Positions 1 through 12,600 of a DNA stretch of 64,000 nt are shown here, one piece after another. Below the pieces are notes generated by a model that saw only the letters and a list, made by a program, of their open reading frames with translations, did no database searches and was not told where the DNA came from. The number at the start of each line of letters is the position of its first letter. Position 1 is the stretch's first letter. Both the position numbers and the translations under genes were made by a program. The DNA is from Ilyonectria destructans (Eukaryota > Ascomycota > Sordariomycetes > Hypocreales > Nectriaceae), in the NCBI GenBank assembly GCA_020740775.1, contig JAHEWK010000002.1:62001-126000 (forward strand), in the 5' to 3' direction.

Positions 1-37
1 TTTTAGTTAGCTGAAAATTGTAGGTATTAAAATACTG

Positions 38-92
38 CTAGTTCTAACTGCCTGCTACCTACCTAAGATATATATAGGCTGTAATACTAAAT
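38..92 (-). repeat. Inverted copy of the 6785-6840 repeat
   Basis: The reverse complement of this stretch matches 6785-6840 over about 50 bases with few differences. The shared core is CTTAGGTAGGNAGCAGGCAG. The inverted rather than direct arrangement means the two copies are not simply the LTR pair of copy A. They more likely belong to separate nested elements. Confidence 0.7.
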
Positions 93-3000
93 CTATAGAA
101 CTTAAAGCTATATAGAGGCAGCCTTAAGATAAGAAGGATATTATATACTATAATTATAATAAGAAGGGATATTTTATATAAGAATACTATAAGCCTAAAA
201 AGGAATAATAATTTTAATTTATACCTACTGGATAATAATTATTAAATACTATTTAGAGATAGAAAGAAATAGAAATAGCAGTATAAATATAAATTATTAC
301 TATAATATAAGGTATATATAAGCACTCTAGCTTAAGCTAGTCTGTATATCTACTCAGCTGAAAGTAATATTTATCTTAAGAAGAAATAGAAGTACTATAT
401 CTAGAAGAATCTACCTTAAGAGTAAATAGGCAGAAGAAACTAATAGAATAAATATCGGTATTAAAACCACTAATAATTAAATTAATAGCAGTTAGACTAA
501 GAATAATAGCTATAGTATAATAGGAAAAATAACTAAAAACCTACTAAAGAGAAATACTAAAAGTACTAAATACTTAGAATAATATCCCTAATAGATAGCT
601 AGAAGACTATAATACTTAGATAGATTAGTAATAGATAGTAGGTACTATATTAAATAAGAATAATAAATACTATAATATTAGAAATAAATACCCTAACTCT
701 AGTAATAAGAAAAAACTAAATCTCTATATAGAGGGATATATACTTAGTACTCTAGAAGAAACTAGCTAAATAATAATAGAAAAACTATAATAAGATAAAG
801 TTACACTTAATAAGTAAGATAACTAATAATAGAAAAATAAGAGAGCTATATACTAATAACTTATAAGGGAATAATAGAATACTAAATAATATAAATCTAT
901 TTATCTTTATCTAATAATAAGATATAAAGTAGGAGACTATATAGTAGAACCTAAAGAAGAGTTTAAAAATAACTTTATTCTTTACTTTAGTATAGAAGGA
1001 TATAATTAGATCTTATAGATTTTATATTACTATCTATAATATTATTACTACTTAAAGGATAAATAGACTTATAACTATTACCCCCTAAGGCTACTAGAAA
1101 TTCCTATTATCTAACTATATATAAAGTATAATATAGAGTACTATAAGAATACTAATAGATATCCTAAGTACTATATTATTATTCTAAAAGCTAAAATAAT
1201 TAGATTTCTATAATAGTATATATAAGAATTATAGAACCCTTAGGACTGCTAATACTAAAAATACTAAATCTATATAAAAATTAAGGTATACCTTTAGTAC
1301 TAAGTGCAGAAGGAATAAAGATATTTTCTATAAAAATAAAAATACTTCTAATTAGAGAAACTAGAATATAATAAATTATCTAATAATAATACTTAATAAA
1401 GAGAAGTTAAGAACTAGCTTAAGATAACTAAAGAAGAGAAATCTATATCTAACTAATAAAATAAAACTACCATAATATTAAGTAAATAAGAAAAAAAGAA
1501 GAACTATAAAATAAGAAAAGATTCCCTCTATATATAAAGAATAAAGAAAAAATACATCTCTATTTCTATATCTAATAATATTTATAAAGAAATATTTACA
1601 ATAGATTGCAGTATATATATATACTTAAGATATAATAAAGAAAAGAAGAAAACCTATAGATATATATATAGAATATATAAAGATAGATTTAACTTTTATT
1701 AATAAACTGGCAGATAAGCTAAAGACTGAGAATAATATAAGGTAGTTTAAATATAGATAAAAAACTACTCTTACTCTCTATAATAGAGTAATAAATAGAC
1801 TAAAAGCTAAAAGAAGTAAAACTCCCAGTAAGAGCTCTATATACTACAGAAAGTATATAAATAGATTACTTAGAAATTTAGATATAAATTAAGAGATACT
1901 AATATACTGTACTAGTAGATAGCAGTATAGAATTTAACTACCTTCACCTAAGAGTAATAAATAAGTTAGAGCTACTATAGAGAAATAAATTAAATCTATA
2001 CTGAATATAAAACCTTAAAAAAACAAGTTTCAGTTATAATAATAGATATATCACTAGGGAGATTAATTACCTTAAAGTTTTTATAAATAAATATAATAAA
2101 GATATCTCTTTTAATATTATCCCCTTAATATAATATAATTTAATTTTAAGCTATTTATAGCTGCAATAAGTAAACCCACTAATTAATTAGAGAACTAGCT
2201 AAATAACCTTTAATAATATTAATAATTATTCCTTCTATAAATAGAATTTAAATAATAATATAAAATTTTAACCTTTAACTGATAATAGTATTAATAAAGT
2301 AATATATAATAATATAATAGATACTTTACTACCCTAAGATATTAGATATAAATACTGTAATATCTAAAATAATAAGATATACTATACTATTATATAAGTA
2401 TAAATATAATTTACTAAGCTTAATAAAGAACTATAAGAAATAAAGAAATATAAGAAAGCAGATAATAAGCTTAAGAATATACTCCCTACTTACTGTATCT
2501 ATAAGAAGCTATTTACTAAAGAAATAGAAATAGATTTACCTTAGTATAGTTAATAGAACTATAAGATAGTACTTAAAGATAAAATTACAGCTAAATTCTA
2601 TAAGATTTATAATCTTAATAAAGTCTAACTCTATATATTAAAAGAATACCTTAAAGATATATTAAAAAGAGAATTTATCAGAATATTAAAGTCCTCTATA
2701 GAATATTTAGTTATATTTATTCTAAAGAAGAATAGAAAATTACAATTAGTTATAAACTACTAATAGCTTAATAATATTACTATTAAGAACTAAATATTAT
2801 TACTACTTATTAATAAATTAAAGAATTAATTATATAGTAAGAAGTAGTTTATAGCTCTTAATTTTAAAAAAGCTTATAACCTTATCTATATTAAATTAGA
2901 AGATAAATAGAAGACTGCTTTCTATATAAAATATAAACTTTTTAAATATTTAGTTATACCTTTTAGACTTACTAATATACTAGTAACCTTCTAATAGATA

Positions 3001-6000
3001 ATTACTAATATATTATAGAAATATCTTAATATCTTTATTATATATTACCTTAATAATATTCTTATCTTCTTTAATATAGAAGAAGAATATACAGAATATA
3101 TCTATATAGTACTTAAGAAACTATAGAATATAAACCTCCTTATTAAACTAAAGAAGAGTAAGTTCTATATAGATAAAGTAGACTTCCTTAGATATACTAT
3201 CTATCTAAATAAAATCTATATAAATTAAAAGAAAATTAAAGCTATTAAAGATTAGCTGAAATCTATAATAGTTAAAGAAGTATAGAGCTTTTTAGAATTT
3301 ATTAACTACTACTAAAAGTTTATTTGCAATTTTAGAAGTATTAGATATACCCTTATAGAACTTATAAAAAAAGAAGTAAATTCTAAATAGAATATTAAAT
3401 TGCAGAAGGCTTTTAATAATATTAAAAAGGTAATTCTTAGTAAATCAGTCTTAATTATATTTAACTCTAAAAAAGAAGTTAAGCTGGAAATAGACTCTTC
3501 TAATTTTAATCTGAAATTCTAAATAGAATAAAGAGATATTAATAGAAAGTTATACCTAATTACCTTCTACTTATATAAACTCTATAAAGTAGAGCTTAAT
3601 TACTCTATCTATAATAAAGAATTTCTTATAATAGTTAACTTATTTAAAGAATTCTAATATTACCTCTTAGGAAGTAAGTATAAAATTAAGGTCTATACTA
3701 ACTATAAGAATATCTTATACTTTATAACTACTTAAGAATTTAGTAGTAGGTAACTTTACTATATAGGATACCTATTGGAATTTAACTATATTATTATCTA
3801 TAAGAAAGAATTAGAGAATAGCAGAGTAGATACTATTAGCTGATAATCTGACTTTAATATTAATATTACTAAGGAAAATAAATAACTTCTTAAGCTGACT
3901 CCAGAAGAATATCTTAAATAGAGATATATTGCTAATATCTATAAGTATAAGGAAAAATAGCATAATATAAATAAAATACCCAGTAAAGAATAGTAGATAA
4001 AGATCTATAAGAAATACTTATTCTATAATAATAATAATAAAGTATTTCCTAATAAATTTAACTATAACTGTAAAATACTAATATACTATAAATAGGTATT
4101 TATACCTTAGAAACTGGTATTTAGTTTTCTAAAGAATAGAATAAAATATTACTAAATTAAGAAGCTTATAGAAAGCTAAGTCTATAAAAGATTCTATTAT
4201 AACTATATAATATCTAAAAATAATAACTACCTATAGATAGTATACTTAAAGTATAATAAGAAACTTAGAATAATATATAAAGACCTACTAGAAACTCTAA
4301 ATAAAGAATAGCAAAATAAGATATAATAATATTATTATTATAAGAATAATAATAATACTATCTATTTCTATAAGTGTAACTATTAATATAGAATATCTAT
4401 CTATAAGAAATAAGCTTTTATACCCTTAGAATATATATTTAAATTCAGTAGGAAATATAGAAAGAACTATTAGAAATAAAAACTTATACTTAATTAAGTA
4501 TATATTAGGTTTTATTAGAGATTTATTACTAATCCAGCAGACTTTAGATAATATAATATCTATAAAGAAAGAGAAATAGAGTTTTAATAGCCTCTAAAAT
4601 CAGTAAAAAAGATATAGTTTATTAATAAGCTTAATAGAAGAATACTTATAGTAATATATATAGTGAAATTAGATAACTTACTGTTAAAAGAAATCCAGAA
4701 GTATAATAATATACTATCTAAAGAAGAATAAATAGAATAATTACAGATTCCTAAAGAACTGTAATAATAACTAGTATAGAATATTTATAAATACTCTATA
4801 TATAGATATTAGGGTATTAATAGAATTCTTAAAAGGCTTAAAATAATATACTTATTCTTTAGAATAAAGAAAGCTATCTTAAATACTATTAAAAGCTGTA
4901 ATTTATACTATAAGTTAAAATCACTATAATATAAGCCTTACGGATAGTTATAACTACTATCAGTAGTATAATAACCTTAGGAATTTATTACTATAGACTA
5001 TATTACTAAGCTCCTAATATTTAAAGATCTAATAACTAAAGTACTCTATAATAGTATATTTATTATTATAAATAGACTTATAAAATTCTTATACTTTTTA
5101 CTCTACTAAGAGTCTACTGATATAGAGTAACTTTCTTATATATTTTTAAGAAATATTGTCAGTATATATAGATTGCTAATAGAGATTATATTTAATAGAG
5201 AAATAACCTTTATATCTAAATTCTAATAAGAATTAATAGCTTAAATAGAATTAAACTATAAGCTTATAATAGCTTAAAGACTATAAGTAGATAGATAAAT
5301 AGAAAGACTTAACTAAATAGTTAAATAGTATCTATAATACTATATTAACTATAAGTAAGATAATTAAGTCTAGAAGCTGCCTATAGTATAACTAGCCTAT
5401 AATATATCTACCTCTAGAATAATAAAGCTTATACTAGCTTACATAAATTTTAGATTTACTCTAGATACCTATAGATTATTAAGAGAAGAACTACTAAATA
5501 CTAAAGCTATTCTTACTACTAACTAGCTATAATAGCTATATAAAGAAATATATATAGAACTGGAGTTTATATATAAATAAATAAAAAAATATTATAATAA
5601 AAAAAGATTAAAAAGACTAATCTTCTAGAAGGAAGATATAATTTACCTTATAATAAAAAATATTATAATAAAAAGGCTAAATAATAAATTAGACTTTAAA
5701 TTTATTAGATCTTATAAAATTTTAAAAACAATCTCAGAAAATAACTACAAACTGAACTTACTACTAAAAGTTAAGCTCTATCTGATCTTTTATATTTTAT
5801 TACTTAAATTAGCAGTAGATACTATTTATATTAAAATATAGAATAATAATTAAGAAATAGAAGTTAAGAATAACTAGAAATTTACAGTTAAAATAATTGT
5901 TAAAATAAAAAGAGAAAATAATAAAATAAAATATCTTATAAAATAGAAAAATTACAATCTATTAGAAGATATATATAAATTCTATAAATACCTTATATAT

Positions 6001-6784
6001 TATTAAGCTAAATTAAAAGACTTTCTTAAATAAAAAAGCAGCCTAAAAAATATATATTAGAATAAATTCTAGAAATAATATCTAGAAATTATAAAGAACT
6101 CTTACTAATAATACTGAAACCTAATAGAGATAAATTAAATAGTATACTTAGTATAGAGGACTAATTCAGTATATCTATAGTACTAGCAGCCTATATCTCT
6201 TTAATAGCTTATTACTCCTTAAGAATAGCAGACTCTTAAGAATATACCCTATTAATATTATCTAATTTCTAGATCCCTTAAATAAATAAATTAGAACTAT
6301 ACTTCTTTAATACTGTTTTTTATTTATATAGATATATTAAATAGGCTAATATTTTAGTTAAGATACTTTTAGCCTTCTTAATATCCAGATTAACTTTTTA
6401 TTAAGCCTCTATATTTTTAGTTACTACTGAAATTAATATAAGAAAAATAATAGAGTATATAGAACTACTTATAAAAGCTAGTAATATTAGAACTATTATA
6501 AGAATAACCTAAGCTTATATATTTACTGTACTATAAGGATTTCTTAAATATATAGTAAACTAACTGCTTCTTAAAGCAGTAGGAATAAGGTATAATTTTA
6601 TAATCCTTAGAGGTAATAACTTATATAAGAATAGAATATTACTCAGTCTTAATAGATTTAGAAATATAACTTAATATAACAATTAGCAGAATATTTATAG
6701 ATTTAGATTAGATATATATATAAAATTAGAGGAATAATTTTATAATAGGCCTTAGGAATAAGAACTAATAGAGGGGAAATATTA

Positions 6785-6840
6785 TATTATAGCCTATATA
6801 TACCTTAGGTAGGCAGCAGGCAGTTAGAATTAGTAGTATT
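6785..6840 (+). repeat. Partner of the 38-92 inverted repeat
   Basis: This is the forward copy of the repeat described at 38-92. It follows a CTAATAGAGGGG block (about 6760) that recurs in reverse complement near 7,233-7,245, so two element ends of opposite orientation meet here. It probably marks LTR edges of the two Gypsy copies. Confidence 0.6.
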
Positions 6841-8881
6841 CTAATATCTATAATTTTTAACTAATTAAAACTGAATTATAGAATTACCTTTATAATTCTA
6901 TAATTTTAAATTACTAGATTACTTATATAATCTAATAATCTATCTAAGTATATAGATAATAGAGTAATATATATTCCTAATAAGTAGCTATTTAGCTATT
7001 AATATAATTTAGTTATTTTAATTATCTTAACTTACTATATATTACTATACTTAACTATTACTAGATATAATATTACTCAGTAAGTAATATTTTAATCTAT
7101 CTGCTAATATAAACCTATAGTTTATCTACTAGTAATTAATCTCTTACTTATTCTATACTATATATATAGTAATCTAAAGAGTATAACTATTATATTATAA
7201 CTATCTGATTTTAACTTAAGCTATAATATAATATCTCCCCTCTATTAGTTTTATTTTTAAAGCTATATAAATAGATCTTTTTCTATTTTTATTTTTAATT
7301 AGTCTAATTTAATCTTTTAAATATTTATAATATTTTGCTGATATAATATTAAATAGAGTTAAAAAGTATATATTATAAAAAATAATTAAGAAGCTTTTTT
7401 TAGTAATTAATATTAAGTTTAATAAAGCTTTTATAGATATATTTTATACTTATTATTTTTAAAATAAAAAGTTATATATAATAGCTAATAATTCTACTTA
7501 TTATAGTAAGTATATATACTGTAAGTATAGTTATAATAGTATAAAAGTAGTATTTTTATATAAGTTTTTTATTTATAATTCTACTTAATATAGTATTTTA
7601 ACTTTTAGTAGTAAATTATCTTTTATTATAAAATAAACTATTAAAAGTAAATAGAAATTAAATAAGTAAGACTTTATTAGAGATTTCTAAGTAGATAGTT
7701 TATTTATAAATAGAAATAGCTACTGCAGTAAGTTATTTATTATATATTTAAAAGACTTATAATAAAATCTCTAAGTAGTATTTTAAGGCTATTTATTAGA
7801 GTTTATAGAGATTAAAAAAGAAAAATAAGCTTTTAGATATATTAAATAGATATAAGTATTATTTTATTTAGAACTTTTAGATTTAAGATATTTTAAATAA
7901 ATTTAACTAATTAACTATCAGTTTAAATAATAATTTTATAAATATTAATTCTTTATTAATTAATTCTTTTTTATCTTTTTCTAGTAATTTTAATAGAATT
8001 TTATTAGAAGGTATTATATATAGATAAGGTTTTTTACTGATTTCTATTAGTTATTACTCTTAAAGTAATTTTTCTACTTAATAAGATATTTAGTTTTATT
8101 ATTAACTTTATATATCTTAAGAATCTTCTTAATTTTATATTCTTTAGAGCTTTTAATCTCTATTTTATATTTATTATTAAACTTAACTATAATAGTACTT
8201 TCTATACTCTTAAGGAGTAAGATATAAAAAATAGAGTAAAGTCTAACTTTTAGTAGTAAGTCTAATTAGTAGTTATTTTCTAAGACTTTTTTAATAATTT
8301 TATAAAAGTTAATATATTTATAGTTCAGCTTTTTATTTTATTATTTTATTTTAATTTTTTTATAGTAAGAAGAACTATATCTTTCTTCTAGAAGAATAAT
8401 CTCTTTATCTATTTTTTATTATAATATTTTCTTATTTAATTTCTAATAAATTTAAATTCAGTTTTTATCTCTTTATATAGATTTTTTAAATTTTCTATTA
8501 TAAGAATAGCTTTAGGGATAATCTTTCTATTTCAGTTTATATAGTATATATTAAAAGTAAATCTAAAGTTAGTATATACTAGAGTAGTTTTTATATTTTT
8601 ATTTATTATAGTATTATAGCTTAGCTATACAGTTAGAAGCTTCTTAATTTAATTATTCTATTTATAGTTAATATAGTAATAAAGATATTATTTTAGTATT
8701 TAATTTATTCTTTCTATTTATCTATTAACTTATATTTAGTATACTATTATAAGTTAATAGTTTAATTCTAAATAGTCTATTAGTACTTATTAAAATTTAA
8801 ACGTAAATAGTAATTCTCTATCCCTTAATAAGAAAACCTAATATTTGAATTTACTGTATTTTCGTTATGTATATTACAGTT

Positions 8882-8911
8882 GCTAAGGCCCAAATTTAAG
8901 TTTCAAGCTGC
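8882..8911 (+). repeat. Imperfect direct repeat, copy 1 (at edge of the insert)
   Basis: GCTAAGGCCCAAATTTAAG followed by TTTCAAGCTGC resembles CTGAGGCCTAAATTTGGG followed by TTCCAGCTTT at about 17,280-17,309. Both copies sit where composition changes from AT-rich to mixed, so they may be ends of related mobile elements. Confidence 0.5.
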
Positions 8912-9603
8912 TTTTTTCTTCTTCTGCCGGAATTCTATCTAACTTTTTCAACTTATTCTAACCTTAATATTTAAAGTAACTGATAAATCTCACGACCCAA
9001 CCTCCAGAACGCCCTAAGATCTCTAATGCCTATAATAACTTAAGTTATCTGAATCCGCTCTCTTTTAGTAATTCTATCGATAAATACCTTCTGCTTTATA
9101 TTTAGCTCCTCAGCTTTAAAGGCTTCAACCAGTTCGAATAGAGCTGCTATTTCTATTCAGATAAAGAATATATTAACGCAGATTATCCGATTTCCCTATA
9201 AATTCTATCTACTGGTATTATTAAGGAAGAGACTGCAGCTAAAGATAATTAATGCAATTTTTTATTAAATAGTCAGATTATAGGCTTTATTTAAAGGGAA
9301 TCTCAATAGACTGAGAAGTCTATTTTCTTTAAGAAACTGAAGATATACTGTATATTTTCGGTTTTCCATTAGGTTATTAATATCGTATTGATATACAATA
9401 TTATATAGGTATACAAAATATTGCTGATATCCTAATCTTAGATAAGTAGAATCTTAAAGGGTCAGATAGATAATAGTTACTATAATAAAAGTTAATAAGA
9501 TTGAATAATTATTAGAAGGGAAGTTAGTCTCTTAATAACGGGAGATATCAGTCTCTCTTATATCTTATTGCCCGGAATAAGGTTTCTATCTTAAGGTTGT
9601 TAA

Positions 9604-9644
9604 CTGCAGATAATAGAGTTATTAACTGACTCTATTATCTGCAG
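9604..9644. repeat. Perfect inverted repeat, 16-bp arms, 9-nt loop
   Basis: The left arm CTGCAGATAATAGAGT (9604-9619) is the exact reverse complement of 9629-9644, with a 9-nt spacer. A third, near copy of the arm (CTGCAGATAGTAGAGT) follows in direct orientation at 9640-9655, overlapping the right arm. The hairpin lies inside the insert that splits the copy B integrase. Confidence 0.9.
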
Positions 9645-12600
9645 ATAGTAGAGTTAAAGTCAGAAGGGTTAAATTAAAGCTTAAAGTAAAGACCAATATA
9701 TAATAACCTTATTATTCAGCTACTATATCTACTGGTGCTAAATATAGTACTTACTGTTTATCTCTACTATTTAAGAATACTATATAGTTTTAATCTATCT
9801 GATAATATTAAGTAAAGCTAAAAAAACTAAATAGTAGTTCTCTATTAAAAAGAATCTCTATAGGTAGCCTATAGATACTAATATATCTTAGGAAGATATA
9901 AGTAAATTACTCTATATCTATTAACTTCTAATAGAATATAAAATAGAAAAGTTTTATAAGTCTATTTATAATAATAAAAATACTATTATATATAACTTCA
10001 GTTATAGAATCTTCTAATAAAAGTAATTTTATAATAAAGTCTATAGTAATAGAATTATATAGTTATTTAGTAATTAGTAGAAGTTACAGTTTTCTATATA
10101 ATTTATAGTATTAAGCTTTAGTTTTATTATAAAGTAGATATTATTTAGTAATATCCTTTACTACTATTTTTATCTTAGGAAATTAATATATTATTCTAAC
10201 TTATTTAAGAGTTTTATTAACTTTTTAATATCTATATAGTAGGTATTTATATATTTTCTATATAAGTTAGTATTATAATTCTTTAGGAACTTACTATCTC
10301 TTTATTATTTCTTCTTAAGAGATCTTATTATTATATTATTAAATTTAATTATAGAGATTATTATAGTTAGTAATAGTATAGATATTTCCTAATATTTTTT
10401 ATTTTATAGTAATTATTTTACTAGTAACTTAATTTATTTTATAATCTATTAAATATTCTAGGTAATTATTAATTACATACTGAAGTATATTTTATATACT
10501 GTATATATTATAGATTTTAATAACTAGCTTTTATAATATATCTATACTTTTATTATAAAGTTCTTTTTTATATAAATTTTATATTATTTAATATTAATAG
10601 TAGTAAGAAATAATAATATATCTATCTTAATATCTTATTTCTTTAATATATCTATAAGCTTAATCTATAAAATTCTATATAAATCTATTTCTATAAATTA
10701 AATTTAGATATTTAGATTGTAATTATATTCTTTATATACTTATAATATATTTCTACTTAAGATATCCTTTAGTATTAAAATTAAAAATCTATTTATTTAT
10801 TTTAGGCTTATTAATATTAAAGTTATAATATTAACTAATAGTATTAACTTATCTATTTTCTAATCTTTTTCTATAGATAATTATATAGTTAAATTCTAAT
10901 AGATATTCAGTATATTATAGTTATTATCTGCTGAGTTTTTATATAGTTATAAAGTATAAGATATTCTTATAGTTTATATAGATCTTAACTTTATATTTAC
11001 TTTTTAGAAGGTAGTATTAAAATTCCTTAAATAAGTTAATAATTATAAGGAATTCTTTATTATAGATAGAGTAGTTAAATTTAATATTATATATTTTATA
11101 AAAAAGAAGATAATAAAGTATAATAGGCTATTATTATCTTATTATTTAATTTAGGCTTTTATATAAACTTTAATAAGTTAATTTTAAGTTTAATTTCTTA
11201 TTTTAAATTAAAGATTATTAGAATAAATTTACTAAGAATTAAATTCTTAATTATATTAAATATCTTTTCTCTAGTAGTATTCTATTAGAATTCTACTTCT
11301 TTTTTAATAAATTATATAAATAGAATAATAAGTTTATTAAAATCTTTTAGAAAGTATCAGTAGTAATTAGTAAATTCTAAAAAGAATTATACTTCTATAA
11401 GGTTATTATTTAATTTAGGCTATTTACTTACTATAGTAATTTTCTTTAAATTTATTTTAATCTTATTATATAAGATAATATATTTAAGAAACTTTACTTT
11501 TAAGGTATAAAAATTACTTTTTTTTAATTTAACTAGTAGTTTTATATCTTAGAGTATTTATAATATCTTATAGATATATTCTATATATTCTTCTTCTAAA
11601 TTAGAGAAAATTAGAATATTATTTAAGTAATATATAATAAATATATCTAGATACTTATATAGTATATTATTAATTATTTATTAAAATATAGCTAGTATAT
11701 TTATAAATCTAAAGGATATAATAAGATATTTGTAAAGTCTGAATTTAATTTAAAAGGCAGTTTCTTATTTATATTCTTCCTTAATATATATAAGATTATA
11801 TACTCCCTTTAGATTTAATATAATAAATATCTTTTTATTATAGAATCTATTCTTAAGCTCTATAATAAAAAGTAATAAAGTTTAATCTTTAAGTATAATA
11901 TTATTTAATTATTAGTAGTTTATAATAAGTTAGAGCTTATTATTCTTTTTAGAAATAAATATAATTAGATATCTAGCTAATAACTTAAAGATTCTAATAT
12001 ATTCTTTCTGTAATATATTTTTAATATATTCTTTAAGTATATTAAATTATATTTTATTAAGATTAAAAGTTTTATAGAAGGTAGATATTAATCTATCTTT
12101 TAATATAATTTTATAGTTCTATTAATTAAATTTAAATAGTTTTATTTTAAGTTCTTCTATAAAGAGTTTTTTATAGATATAGTACTATATTAATATATTC
12201 TTAAGTTATTTTTCTTTAGGTATTTTCTTATAATTCTTAAGGTTTTTATTTATCTATATAAATTATTATTAAAAATATCTAATTATTCTTTAGAGTTATA
12301 TTTTTTTACCTTTTTAGTATTTATATTAAATTTTCTTTAGAGGTATTAAGATATCTATTATATTTTTATATTAATTCTTATTCTTACTATCTTTAGAAGT
12401 TAAAATTAAAAATCTTTTATCTTTTAAGTTACTATTATCTTTACTAAAGAGTATATTATTATAATTAATATATATTTAGCTAGTTCTTTAGTTAAATTAT
12501 AGATTATATTTTATTAGCTATAGATACCTAAGGATAATATTATAATATTTTATTAATATAATATTAAAAGTAACTTTTTAATTTTATCTATTAATAAATA

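Larger units (their letters stand above)
1..6840 (+). mobile_element. RIP-destroyed Ty3/Gypsy retrotransposon, copy A (5' end outside window)
   Basis: Domains can be followed on the + strand despite dozens of stops. A decayed gag CCHC zinc knuckle lies near 145-195. Reverse transcriptase covers about 2580-3270, including FIR..KSS, a degraded VIPFGLTN-like stretch, and the active-site box at 3046-3060, which now reads YLNNI instead of YLDDI. RNase H covers about 3470-3850. Integrase core covers about 4990-5400 (ITIDYITKLP; QVDRQIERLNQ with Gln read through). A chromodomain-like tail lies at about 5920-6010. The order RT, RNase H, integrase identifies Ty3/Gypsy, and the tail suggests a chromovirus. 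The element cannot be active because both catalytic Asp codons and the reading frame are lost. The 3' boundary is approximate. Confidence 0.88.
8790..9730. mobile_element. Insert of about 0.9 kb, less AT-rich, inside the copy B integrase
   Basis: Integrase homology on the minus strand stops near 9,730 and resumes near 8,780. The sequence between is clearly richer in G+C and keeps several CG dinucleotides. It contains a degraded minus-strand coding relic at about 8,900-9,130 (ELVEAFKAEELNIKQKVF, then stops at likely Gln codons) that I do not recognise, and a perfect 16-bp-arm hairpin. It is probably a younger insertion, or one less exposed to RIP. The boundaries are good to within some tens of bases. 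Confidence 0.6.
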
